From positions 1 to 6,527 of the forward strand of contig JAUILW010000190.1 of the NCBI GenBank assembly GCA_030432795.1: a stretch of DNA of 6,527 bases, given 5' to 3'. The stretch comes from Gammaproteobacteria bacterium (GTDB lineage Bacteria; Pseudomonadota; Gammaproteobacteria; Pseudomonadales; Azotimanducaceae). Below are positions 1 to 6,373 of this stretch, piece by piece (within the stretch, counting starts at the first letter, position 1; the number at the start of each line of letters is the position of its first letter). A model generated the notes under the pieces. It was not told the DNA's origin. It saw nothing but the letters and a program-made list of their open reading frames with translations, and made no database searches. The translations under genes were made by a program, and so were the position numbers.

Positions 1-1
1 C

Positions 2-760
2 GTATTCGCACTGTGCGCAGTGCTCGCATTCTCCGTGCAGTGGGTCGTGTTCGTGCACTCGTGGATCAACCACACCGAGCGCTTCTACGATCTCACCGGC
101 TCCATCACCTACGTGCTGATGATCGCCTTCGCCCTGTGGGCTTCGACCAACGATGCGCGCTCCTGGCTGCTGGCTGCACTCATCTTCATCTGGGCTGCGC
201 GCCTGGGACCGTTTCTGTTCATGCGCATCCGTAAGGACGGCGAAGACCGCCGCTTCCGCAGCATCAAGACCTCATTTCCCTCGCTGCTGATGACGTGGAC
301 GCTGCAGGGATTGTGGGTGTTCATCACCGCTGCCTGCGCCCTGGCTGCAATTACCGGGACAACCCGCGCGCCGCTGGACTGGCCGGCAGCCATAGGCTTC
401 CTGCTCTGGGTCACCGGCTTCGCTTTCGAGGTGATCGCCGACCGGCAGAAATCGGCGTTTCGCGCGCAACCTGCCAATCGTGATGCATTCATCACCACTG
501 GCCTCTGGGCCTGGTCGCGCCACCCGAACTATTTCGGCGAGATCGTGTTGTGGGTTGGCATCAGCATCATCGCGCTGCCGGTGTTCCAGGGCTGGCAGTA
601 CATGACGCTGATCTCGCCGTTGTTCGTCGTGGTGCTGCTGACGAAGATCAGCGGCGTACGCATGCTGGAAAACCGCGGCAGGAAGCGATGGGGCAGCGAT
701 CCTGAGTACCAGGCATATCTCGCCAACACCCCCGTACTCGTGCCCCGTCCGCCACGATGA
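2..760 (+). CDS. DUF1295 / steroid 5-alpha-reductase-like integral membrane protein (5' partial)
   Basis: The frame is open to the left window edge, so the true start lies upstream. The first in-window start-like codon is a GTG at 20, and 252 residues are visible before the TGA at 758-760. The protein is hydrophobic, with about six or seven membrane segments. A basic/acidic loop carrying a GEDRRFR motif sits between segments 3 and 4. The C-terminal part has ADRQK followed by WSRHPNYFGE, the signature of the DUF1295 / steroid 5-alpha-reductase C-terminal and isoprenylcysteine-methyltransferase-like fold. Family members are inner-membrane proteins, and most bacterial ones have no proven substrate; NADPH-dependent reduction of a lipid-like enone is an inference. 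The visible N-terminus (TERFYDLTGSITY) matches where family members begin their second segment, so probably only a few residues are missing. The stop overlaps the next start (ATGA), indicating co-translation with the FAD oxidase. Confidence 0.9.
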   Translation, partial: VFALCAVLAFSVQWVVFVHSWINHTERFYDLTGSITYVLMIAFALWASTNDARSWLLAALIFIWAARLGPFLFMRIRKDGEDRRFRSIKTSFPSLLMTWTLQGLWVFITAACALAAITGTTRAPLDWPAAIGFLLWVTGFAFEVIADRQKSAFRAQPANRDAFITTGLWAWSRHPNYFGEIVLWVGISIIALPVFQGWQYMTLISPLFVVVLLTKISGVRMLENRGRKRWGSDPEYQAYLANTPVLVPRPPR

Positions 761-1920
761 GCTGGCGCAACTGGTCCGGCAGGCACGTGGCGCGAGGCGC
801 AACCCTCGTGCAGGCCTACAGCGACGAGGACGTGCAATCGCTGATACGTTCCAGCACCGGGCCGATTCGCGCTGCCGGTTCCGGCCACTCCCACGCCCCG
901 CTGATCCCGAGCGACGGGCTGATCATCGACACCTCAGCCCTCAGCGGCGTGATCGATACCGACGCGGGTACCTGCCGCGCAACCGTGCGCGCGGGTACGA
1001 AGATTTACGCCATGGGACGGCCACTGCACGATGCGGGGCTGGCGTTGTTCAATCAGGGCGACATCGACCAGCAGGCGATCTCCGGAGCAACGGCCACCGG
1101 CACCCACGGCACGGGACAACAACTGAAAAACCTGTCGAGCGCCGTCACCGCGATGACGCTTCTCACCGCAGACGGCACGGAGCTGCAGGTTGATGCGCAC
1201 ACAAGCGCAGACGTACTGCAGGCTGCGCGCCTGCATCTTGGCGCCTTCGGCTTCGTCACACACCTCACACTGCAGTGTCGGCCTTCCTACGTGTTGAAGC
1301 AGGAAGGTGGGTCCGAACCGTTTTCGGCCATTCAAAAGGACATCGCCGGGCGCATCCAACGGCACCGTCACTATGAATTTTTCTGGTACCCGCAGGACGA
1401 TGTTGCCGTCTGGAAAAGCACTGACGAAACCGACGAGGCACCGGTTTACCCCCTCGCCGAAGAAGGCAGCCGCTGTGGCTGGAGCTTCGAAGTGCTGCCC
1501 AACCACCGCCCGCACAAACACACCGAGATGGAGTACAGCGTGCCGGCAGAACGGGGGCTCGATTGTTTCCTGGAGATCCGCGATCTGCTGCACCACCAGT
1601 TTCCCGAGGTGCGCTGGCCTGTGGAGTATCGAACCCTCGCGGCAGATGACGTGTGGATGTCCACCGCCTACGAGCGTGACACCGTCACCATCTCCATTCA
1701 TCAGGACGTGCGCGAGGACGAAACCGCCTACTACCGGGCCGCAGAAGCAATCTTCCTCCGCTACGACGGCCGCCCGCATTGGGGCAAGGTGCACTATCTC
1801 AATGGCGAGCAGCTCGCCGAGCGTCACCCCCGCTGGAGCGACTGGTGGCGGGTGCGCGACCGGCTGGATCCTGACGGCCGCTTCCTGAACCCCTGGCTTG
1901 CGGACCTGCGGCCGACCTGA
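757..1920 (+). CDS. FAD-dependent oxidase, D-arabinono-/L-gulono-1,4-lactone oxidase family
   Basis: This complete 387-aa protein starts with WRNWSG, a usual N-terminus of the family, which supports the ATG at 757. The N-terminal half is a PCMH-type FAD-binding domain (about residues 10-180). It has GSGHSHAP at 41-48, where His44 is at the position that carries covalently bound FAD in related oxidases, and GDIDQQAISGATATGTHGTG at 101-120, which wraps the FAD pyrophosphate. The C-terminal half is the ALO (lactone oxidase) domain. It ends with HWGK at 341-344 and a DPDGRFLNPWL tail, both typical of aldonolactone and alditol oxidases. Known relatives oxidise sugar lactones or alditols with oxygen as acceptor; the substrate here cannot be assigned. 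No signal peptide is seen, so it is probably cytosolic or membrane-associated. No clear Shine-Dalgarno precedes the start, and the 4-bp overlap with the upstream gene suggests translational coupling. Confidence 0.92.
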   Translation: MSWRNWSGRHVARGATLVQAYSDEDVQSLIRSSTGPIRAAGSGHSHAPLIPSDGLIIDTSALSGVIDTDAGTCRATVRAGTKIYAMGRPLHDAGLALFNQGDIDQQAISGATATGTHGTGQQLKNLSSAVTAMTLLTADGTELQVDAHTSADVLQAARLHLGAFGFVTHLTLQCRPSYVLKQEGGSEPFSAIQKDIAGRIQRHRHYEFFWYPQDDVAVWKSTDETDEAPVYPLAEEGSRCGWSFEVLPNHRPHKHTEMEYSVPAERGLDCFLEIRDLLHHQFPEVRWPVEYRTLAADDVWMSTAYERDTVTISIHQDVREDETAYYRAAEAIFLRYDGRPHWGKVHYLNGEQLAERHPRWSDWWRVRDRLDPDGRFLNPWLADLRPT

Positions 1921-1930
1921 GGCCGGCCGC
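1908..1930. terminator. GC-rich hairpin at the convergent gene junction (possible bidirectional terminator)
   Basis: Left arm 1908-1914 (GCGGCCG) pairs perfectly with right arm 1924-1930 (CGGCCGC). After one A/C mismatch, CC pairs with GG, leaving a three-base TGA loop that is the stop codon of the plus-strand oxidase gene. No T-tract follows on either strand, so it is not a classical intrinsic terminator. It sits where two convergent genes end 17 bp apart, so a role in 3'-end formation or transcript protection is plausible but unproven. Confidence 0.35.
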
Positions 1931-1937
1931 CGCCCAT

Positions 1938-2135
1938 TCAACCCAGCGTCGTCTTCGTCTCACCGCAGCGGCGGCACTTGTGCACCGTGACCAGCTTGCC
2001 GCGCTTCACATCGAACTGCTTGTCCTGCCAGATCTCCCACTTGTGGAAGCCGCGCTTGCACATGGTCACTCCCTTAGCCCAATCCTTGCGCTTGCGCTTC
2101 GGGTCGGGCTTGGCAAACCGAACGACGTCGCCCAT
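1938..2135 (-). CDS. Small putative zinc-ribbon protein (65 aa), function unknown
   Basis: The ATG start lies at 2133-2135 and the TGA at 1938-1940. The first 25 residues are strongly basic (KPDPKRKRKDWAK), followed by Cys26, His31, Cys54 and Cys57 in a C-x4-H-x22-C-x2-C arrangement, with a further His52. The CRRCGET knuckle is typical of zinc ribbons, so one zinc ion is probably bound by the Cys/His set. The KRGFHKWEI and FDVKRGKLVTVHKCRRCG stretches look like a conserved short-protein family of gammaproteobacteria, from memory and without a search. It lies 4 bp downstream of the reductase gene on the same strand, so it is probably the last cistron of the E1 operon. A role in nucleic-acid binding is suggested only by the basic N-terminus. 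The coding call is supported by the ordered zinc ligands and tight spacing. Met25 is a less likely alternative start, since it would lose the basic segment. Confidence 0.75.
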   Translation of the reverse strand: MGDVVRFAKPDPKRKRKDWAKGVTMCKRGFHKWEIWQDKQFDVKRGKLVTVHKCRRCGETKTTLG

Positions 2136-2139
2136 CGAT

Positions 2140-3261
2140 TCAGCCCTGCGGGTTGACTAGTACCTTCTCGCCCGTCGACATCCTCCCATAAAAGGCGATC
2201 GCCTCCGGGTCGAGCACGTCATCGAGAGAGATCTGCCGGGCATAACTGCTTTCGAAAGTGGTGTGGATTTCATCCGCCACCCGCTGACGCAGCTCCGCCA
2301 TGCGCGCTTCGCCCACACGCTCCATGAACGGCGTGAGCAGCCAGCCGCCCACACCCCAGGCCATGCCATAGCTGCGGTTCAGCGTGGTTGGCGCCCGCTC
2401 CAGGCCACCGTATATGTACACCTGCTTGTGGGTGGACGAGCCGTAGCGGTTGAAATCCCCGCCCTTGCGCATCAGCGCCGCTTCCATGGCGGAGAGGATG
2501 CGATCGGCCAGCTTGCCGCCGCCGGTAGCGTCGAAGCCGATGGTCGCACCCGTTGCGGCGATGGCATCGGTCAGGGCGGCTTGCGCATCATCCGCGGACA
2601 TGTCCACTACGTACTCTGCCCCGAGCGACTTCAACAGCTCCACCTGCGCGGGCTTGCGCACCACATTCACCAGCGGCACGCCGTCGGCCAGACAGATCTT
2701 CACGAGCATCTGCCCGAGGTTGGAAGCCGCCGCGGTGTGCACCAGCGCCTGGTGACCTTCCAGCCGCATGGTATCCACCATGCCGAGCGCCGTGAGCGGA
2801 TTGACGAAGCACGACGCCCCGTCCGCGGCGCTGGTGCCTTCATTGAGTGCGAGCACCTGCTGCACCGGCAGACGCCGGTATTGTGCGTACATCGCACCAC
2901 CCAACCCCGCCACCGTGCGCCCGAGCAATGCCTGGGCGGCCGGGTCAGAGCCCGCCGCTACTACCGTACCCGCACCTTCATTGCCGACGGGCATGGCGTG
3001 CCCTACCCGACCCTGCATGGCGCCCAGTACCGATTGCGAAACGGTCAACCGCGTGGTGTCGCCGTCACGCTCCGCGGAGCCGATATCCGCCGCCGCCAGC
3101 AGCATGCCGAGGTCCGACGGATTGATGGGCGAGGCTTCCACGCGCACCATCACTTCGTTGTCTTTCGGCACGCCGAAATCGCGCTCGCCTATGGCCAGTC
3201 GCAGGGTGCCGTCTGCTTCGAGGGTGGACGTCAGAAAGCGTCCGACAAATGCATCGCTCAT
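2140..3261 (-). CDS. Medium-chain dehydrogenase/reductase (MDR), zinc-less, enoyl reductase/quinone oxidoreductase-like
   Basis: This 373-aa protein has the two-domain MDR layout. A GroES-like catalytic domain covers about 1-150, with INPSD at 46-50 and GNEGAG at 93-98. A Rossmann nucleotide-binding domain covers about 150-300. The position that carries the catalytic zinc cysteine in alcohol dehydrogenases is occupied by Asn-Pro-Ser, and no structural-zinc cysteine cluster is present. This places it among the zinc-independent quinone oxidoreductase and trans-2-enoyl-CoA reductase (MECR/ETR) branches. The cofactor loop reads AAASNLGQ at 177-184 and the second strand ends NVVRK at 199-203. A basic residue there favours NADPH, and ASN plus NVVR recall the MECR group. 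The substrate is unknown; reduction of an activated C=C in an acyl or carbonyl compound is inferred. The start is 7 bp after the VOC stop, with only a weak GGGG ribosome-binding stretch, consistent with operon translation. Confidence 0.88.
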   Translation of the reverse strand: MSDAFVGRFLTSTLEADGTLRLAIGERDFGVPKDNEVMVRVEASPINPSDLGMLLAAADIGSAERDGDTTRLTVSQSVLGAMQGRVGHAMPVGNEGAGTVVAAGSDPAAQALLGRTVAGLGGAMYAQYRRLPVQQVLALNEGTSAADGASCFVNPLTALGMVDTMRLEGHQALVHTAAASNLGQMLVKICLADGVPLVNVVRKPAQVELLKSLGAEYVVDMSADDAQAALTDAIAATGATIGFDATGGGKLADRILSAMEAALMRKGGDFNRYGSSTHKQVYIYGGLERAPTTLNRSYGMAWGVGGWLLTPFMERVGEARMAELRQRVADEIHTTFESSYARQISLDDVLDPEAIAFYGRMSTGEKVLVNPQG

Positions 3262-3268
3262 GTCGTCG

Positions 3269-3643
3269 TTACCCCATGCTCATCTTGTAGAAGCAAAGCT
3301 TGTTGCCGTCGAGGTCGCGCACATAGGCGCCGTAGAACGCTCCCGGCACACGCTCGCCCGGCGCGCCGTCGTCTGCCGCGCCGAGCTCCAAGGCTTTGGC
3401 GTACAGCTTCTGCACGGTGTCCTCATCGCCCGCGTCGATGGCGAACATATTGCCGTTACCGCAGTGCTGGGCGCCCTCGTCGTAGGGAATGCAGATGGCA
3501 AGCATTGCCCCCTGGCCGTTGCCGTAGAACTTGATGCGGTCCATGCCCATGAGCTGCTTGCCGCCGATTTCGGCGAGCAGCGCACCGTAGAAGGCCTCCG
3601 CGCGTGCCATGTCGTTCACGCCGATGGTTACGTAGCCGATCAT
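3269..3643 (-). CDS. VOC-superfamily protein (glyoxalase/dioxygenase-like), likely without the usual metal site
   Basis: This 124-aa protein has the paired beta-alpha-beta-beta-beta modules of the vicinal-oxygen-chelate fold. The first module begins MIGYVTIGVNDMARAEAFYG, and the second ends in RDLDGNKLCFYK (109-120), the usual DPDGN-like turn. Metal-dependent members usually have His near residue 4, His at the start of the second module's first strand and Glu after DGN. Here these positions appear to hold Tyr4, Asn65 and Cys117, so a glyoxalase I or extradiol dioxygenase reaction is doubtful; ligand binding or a divergent activity is more likely. It is the second cistron after the E1 gene, 39 bp downstream, and has its own strong Shine-Dalgarno. 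The cytosolic location is inferred from the absence of a signal peptide or membrane segment. Confidence 0.88.
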   Translation of the reverse strand: MIGYVTIGVNDMARAEAFYGALLAEIGGKQLMGMDRIKFYGNGQGAMLAICIPYDEGAQHCGNGNMFAIDAGDEDTVQKLYAKALELGAADDGAPGERVPGAFYGAYVRDLDGNKLCFYKMSMG

Positions 3644-3652
3644 CCTCGTGAT

Positions 3653-3660
3653 CTCCTCTT
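3653..3660 (-). promoter_or_regulatory. Strong ribosome-binding site of the VOC gene
   Basis: On the minus strand this reads AAGAGGAG, a near-perfect Shine-Dalgarno, with nine bases between it and the ATG at 3643-3641. It is the best ribosome-binding site in the window and fixes the VOC start. It suggests the second cistron is translated independently of the E1 gene. Confidence 0.8.
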
Positions 3661-3682
3661 GGTAGTAGTCACCGGCATGCTA

Positions 3683-6250
3683 TCACGCGCTCATGGCATC
3701 CAACGCATGTGTGGCGGCACGCACGATGTCGGCGGCGCTCACCTGGAAGTGCGCCCGCAGGTCGGCGCGGTCCTCGCTGAGGCCGAAGCCGTCGGTGCCG
3801 AGTATCTCCACGGGACCGGGCAAGTACCCGATGATGCCGTGCGCCAGGGACTTCATGTAATCGCTCACGCAAACAAACACGCCTCGTTCACCGGAGAACA
3901 CGCGCTGCACCAGAGGTAGCGCATCACCACCGCTGCGGTTGCCTGCCCGCACCGCCAGGGCCTCGCGCTCGAGCTCCACATAGCTGGTGACGCTCCACAC
4001 GTTCACGCCAATGCCTACCCGTTCGAGCTGCTCCATCGCGAGGAGTGCTTCGCTGATGAGCGGGCCGCTGGCCAGCACGTTGACAATCCTGTCAGTGGCC
4101 AGAGCGGTGCGCCGGAAACAGTACGCCCCCTGAAGAATGTCGGCGTCCGTGACACCATCCGGCCGCGCAGGCATCTCGTACGTCTGGTTGTACAACGTGA
4201 TGTAAAACATCACCGCCTCCTGCTCGGTGTACATCCGGCGCATCCCCTCCCGCACGATCACCGCGAGTTCGTAAGCAAAGGCCGGGTCGTAGGAGACGAT
4301 GGACGGCACCGTGCTTGCCAGGAGCAGGGAATGGCCGTCCTGATGCTGGATACCTTCGCCGTTGAGCGTCGTGCGACCAGCCGTGCCGCCAAGCAGAAAG
4401 CCACGGCAAAGCTGATCCGCGCAGCTCCAGATCATGTCGCCGACCCGCTGAAAGCCGAACATCGAGTAGAAGATATAGAACGGAATCATGGGCAAACCAT
4501 GCACCGCATACGCGCTGCCGGCCGCCATGAACGAAGCCATCGCACCGGTCTCGCAGATACCCTCCTGCAGGATCTGGCCATCGGCGGCTTCCCGATAGGG
4601 CAGCAACGTATCGGCATCCACCGGCGTGTACTTCTGACCCTCCGGCGAGTAGATACCGGCCACCTTGAACAGCCCATCCATGCCGAAGGTGCGGGCCTCG
4701 TCCGGCACGATCGGCACCACGTATCGGCCGTGTTCCGGATCCTTCAGCAGGTTGGCCAACAGTCGCACCATGGCCATGGTCGTGGACATGGCACGGCCGG
4801 AGCGTGGTCGCTCCAGCGGTTCGAACGGTGCCGGCGCCGGCACCGGCAGCGCCTGGCAGACGACTTCGCGTCGAGGCACGTAGCCGTGCAGCGCTTCGCG
4901 ATGCGTCTGCACGTACCGACGCTCCTCGCTGTTTTCCGGCGGCAGGTAAAAGGCCGCAGCAGCCGCCTCCTCGTCTGTCAGCGGTATGCCGAATCCCCGA
5001 GCCAGTCGAACCCGTTCTTCCGGCGAGAAGTCCTTCTTCTGGTGCGCGGTGTTGCTCCCCTGCGCCGCACCCATGCCATCGCCCTTCACCGTTTTCACCA
5101 GCACGACAACGGGCTTACCCTGCGCGCGCGAAGCGCGCTCGAAGGCGGCGTAGACCTTCTTCGGATCCTGCCCCCCGCGTTTGATGTTGCGCACCTCGTC
5201 ATCGGTGAGCGTGTTCATCATGCGCTCGAGTTCCGGATTGCCTTCCACCCAATGCTCGCGCTGGCGGTCGCCGGGCAGCACCGAATAGCGCTGGTAGTCG
5301 CCGTCGAGACACTCATTCATGCGCCGCTCGAGCACGCCGTTGCGATCTGACGCCAGCAGGCCATCCCAGCCGCTGCCCCAGATCACTTTGATCACTTCCC
5401 AGTCGGCACCGCGGAACGAGCGCTCCAGCTCCTGAATAATCTTGCCGTTGCCACGCACCGGCCCGTCCAGGCGCTGCAGGTTGCAGTTCACCACCAGGAT
5501 CAGATTGTCCAGGCGCTCACGGCTCGCCATGTTGATGGTGCCGAGCACTTCCGGCTCGTCGGCCTCACCGTCGCCGATGAAACACCAGATCTTGCCTTCC
5601 CGTTTCGGCGCCAGGCCCCGATGCTCCAGATACTTCGCGAATCTGGCCTGATAGATGGCAGCCGGTGTTGACAAACCCATGGACGCGTTGGGCATCTGCC
5701 AGAAGTCCGGCATGGAGCGCGGGTGCGGGTAGGAGCTCAGCCCGCCCCCCTCGCCCAGCTCCTGGCGGTAGTTTTTGAGCTGTTGCTCGCTGAGGCGCCC
5801 CTCCAGAAAGGCGCGTGCGTACACACCGGGTGCCGCATGCGGCTGCGGCAACACCAGGTCGCCGCGGCGACCGTCGGCCGCACCGCGAAAGAAGTGGTTG
5901 AAGCCTACCTCCAGCATCGTCGCGCAGGAGGCATAAGTGGCTATATGGCCTCCAACGCCGAGGTTGCGATCCGCCGCCTGCAGCACCATGGCGAGCGCGT
6001 TCCAGCGGTTGATGTTCTCAATGCGCTTCTCGAGCTCGAGATCACCCGGATATGGCGGCTGGTCCGTTGGACGGATGGTGTTCACGTAGGATGTGTTGAG
6101 AGGCGCCTGCAGCGCTTCCACACCGAGCTGGCGCGCCTGCTCGGCAAGCGCTGCGAGAATGTCTTTAACCCCTTCCGCGCCGAACTCGCGATGGATATCG
6201 AGCAGCGACTCGCGCCACTCCAATGCGTCTTCTTCCAGAGCCGGATCCAT
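3683..6250 (-). CDS. aceE: Homodimeric 2-oxoacid (pyruvate-type) dehydrogenase E1 component, AceE/MdeB-like
   Basis: This 855-aa thiamine-diphosphate enzyme belongs to the AceE family, which decarboxylates a 2-oxoacid and passes the acyl group to the lipoyl domain of an E2 partner. It aligns by eye with E. coli AceE over nearly its whole length. The TPP/Mg motif runs from GDGE at 226-229 to NCN at 255-257. Active-site residues are present: His102 (GGH), His138, Tyr174 (SSYPHP), His403 (TAHQ), Asp517-Glu518 (DEARTFG), Glu567 in EGICETG (the TPP-activating Glu) and His640 (QDGH). Domains are the N-terminal TPP half (about 80-400), the pyrimidine-binding middle domain (about 488-700) and the C-terminal domain (about 715-855). 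A Pro/Ala-rich linker lies at 466-477. It ends roughly 25 residues before the E. coli C-terminus. No E2 or E3 gene follows; VOC and MDR genes do. It is divergent from an Lrp-type gene, as in the P. putida mdeR/mdeB arrangement, so the substrate could be pyruvate, 2-oxobutyrate or another 2-oxoacid. The symbol reflects family, not proven substrate. Confidence 0.93.
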   Translation of the reverse strand: MDPALEEDALEWRESLLDIHREFGAEGVKDILAALAEQARQLGVEALQAPLNTSYVNTIRPTDQPPYPGDLELEKRIENINRWNALAMVLQAADRNLGVGGHIATYASCATMLEVGFNHFFRGAADGRRGDLVLPQPHAAPGVYARAFLEGRLSEQQLKNYRQELGEGGGLSSYPHPRSMPDFWQMPNASMGLSTPAAIYQARFAKYLEHRGLAPKREGKIWCFIGDGEADEPEVLGTINMASRERLDNLILVVNCNLQRLDGPVRGNGKIIQELERSFRGADWEVIKVIWGSGWDGLLASDRNGVLERRMNECLDGDYQRYSVLPGDRQREHWVEGNPELERMMNTLTDDEVRNIKRGGQDPKKVYAAFERASRAQGKPVVVLVKTVKGDGMGAAQGSNTAHQKKDFSPEERVRLARGFGIPLTDEEAAAAAFYLPPENSEERRYVQTHREALHGYVPRREVVCQALPVPAPAPFEPLERPRSGRAMSTTMAMVRLLANLLKDPEHGRYVVPIVPDEARTFGMDGLFKVAGIYSPEGQKYTPVDADTLLPYREAADGQILQEGICETGAMASFMAAGSAYAVHGLPMIPFYIFYSMFGFQRVGDMIWSCADQLCRGFLLGGTAGRTTLNGEGIQHQDGHSLLLASTVPSIVSYDPAFAYELAVIVREGMRRMYTEQEAVMFYITLYNQTYEMPARPDGVTDADILQGAYCFRRTALATDRIVNVLASGPLISEALLAMEQLERVGIGVNVWSVTSYVELEREALAVRAGNRSGGDALPLVQRVFSGERGVFVCVSDYMKSLAHGIIGYLPGPVEILGTDGFGLSEDRADLRAHFQVSAADIVRAATHALDAMSA

Positions 6251-6255
6251 GATTA

Positions 6256-6261
6256 CGCCTA
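6256..6261 (-). promoter_or_regulatory. Ribosome-binding site of the E1 gene
   Basis: On the minus strand it reads TAGGCG, a moderate Shine-Dalgarno, with five bases before the ATG at 6250-6248. It supports this start, as does the alignment of the N-terminus with the start of AceE proteins. It overlaps the left arm of the inverted repeat at 6258-6265. Confidence 0.55.
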
Positions 6262-6322
6262 TGGGAAAAGCCGCATTATCTTACGGATTGAGCTGCGCTG
6301 AATTGCCAATCATGCCCATAGG
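6258..6322. repeat. Inverted repeat of two 8-bp arms in the divergent control region
   Basis: CCTATGGG at 6258-6265 is the exact reverse complement of CCCATAGG at 6315-6322. The arm centres are 57 bp apart, about five and a half helical turns. The left arm overlaps the ribosome-binding site of the E1 gene and the right arm lies just upstream of the candidate -10 of the regulator gene. Paired, separated sites would suit an oligomeric Lrp-type protein. The arms do not obviously match the E. coli Lrp consensus, so this is a candidate operator pair only. Confidence 0.45.
6275..6280 (-). promoter_or_regulatory. Candidate -10 element for the E1 operon
   Basis: On the minus strand this reads GATAAT, five of six matches to TATAAT, about 25 bp before the E1 start. 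No good -35 is found 16-18 bp further upstream. TTGGCA at 6309-6304 is 23 bp away, too far for a standard spacer. A promoter with a good -10 but a poor -35 would fit dependence on an activator. Confidence 0.3.
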
Positions 6323-6336
6323 AATCAAAAACTCGA

Positions 6337-6342
6337 TATATT
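6337..6342 (+). promoter_or_regulatory. Candidate -10 element for the Lrp-type regulator gene
   Basis: TATATT lies 31 bp upstream of the ATG at 6374, with five of six matches to TATAAT. The matching -35 region overlaps the right inverted-repeat arm and is poor, so binding to that arm could affect the promoter. The call rests on the -10 alone. Confidence 0.25.
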
Positions 6343-6373
6343 CCACCAAAAACCAGGGACCAATTAGCAGCTT

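Larger units (their letters stand above)
6251..6373. promoter_or_regulatory. Divergent control region between the E1 operon and the Lrp-type regulator
   Basis: This 123-bp gap separates two divergent starts and is visibly more AT-rich than the genes beside it. It must contain the promoters of both units unless they lie inside coding sequence. It holds an 8-bp inverted repeat, a short palindrome ATTG-C-CAAT at 6302-6310, a run of A and T tracts, and candidate -10 elements on both strands. Lrp/AsnC regulators commonly bind such divergent regions and control both themselves and the neighbouring metabolic operon; that role here is an inference. Confidence 0.7.

Noticed and set aside
934..1941. 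Minus-strand open frame of 335 codons opposite the lactone-oxidase gene
   Set aside because: The plus strand carries covalent-FAD and HWGK motifs in order, while this frame has none and overlaps the end of the small zinc-ribbon gene.
2263..3534. Plus-strand open frame of 423 codons opposite the MDR and VOC genes
   Set aside because: Its translation is rich in Arg and His with no recognisable domain. It lies antisense to two genes with clear family motifs, as expected for a shadow frame in GC-rich DNA.
2768..3919. Plus-strand open frame of 383 codons opposite the MDR, VOC and E1 genes
   Set aside because: It has low-complexity, domain-free composition and crosses the boundaries of three real minus-strand genes.
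4830..4852. GCCGGC-like short repeats inside the E1 gene
   Set aside because: They encode the Pro/Ala linker of the E1 protein and follow from codon bias; no separate repeat element is indicated.
4331..5350. Plus-strand open frame of 339 codons inside the E1 gene
   Set aside because: It is fully antisense to conserved E1 sequence including the TPP and active-site motifs, and its His/Arg-rich translation matches no family.
5723..6301. Plus-strand open frame of 192 codons running from the E1 gene into the divergent control region
   Set aside because: Most of it is antisense to the conserved E1 N-terminus, and its translation shows no domain or plausible start context.
6303..6308. TTGCCA as a -35 element for the regulator gene
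   Set aside because: It is 28 bp from the TATATT candidate -10, far beyond a normal spacer, and no -10 is found 16-18 bp downstream of it.
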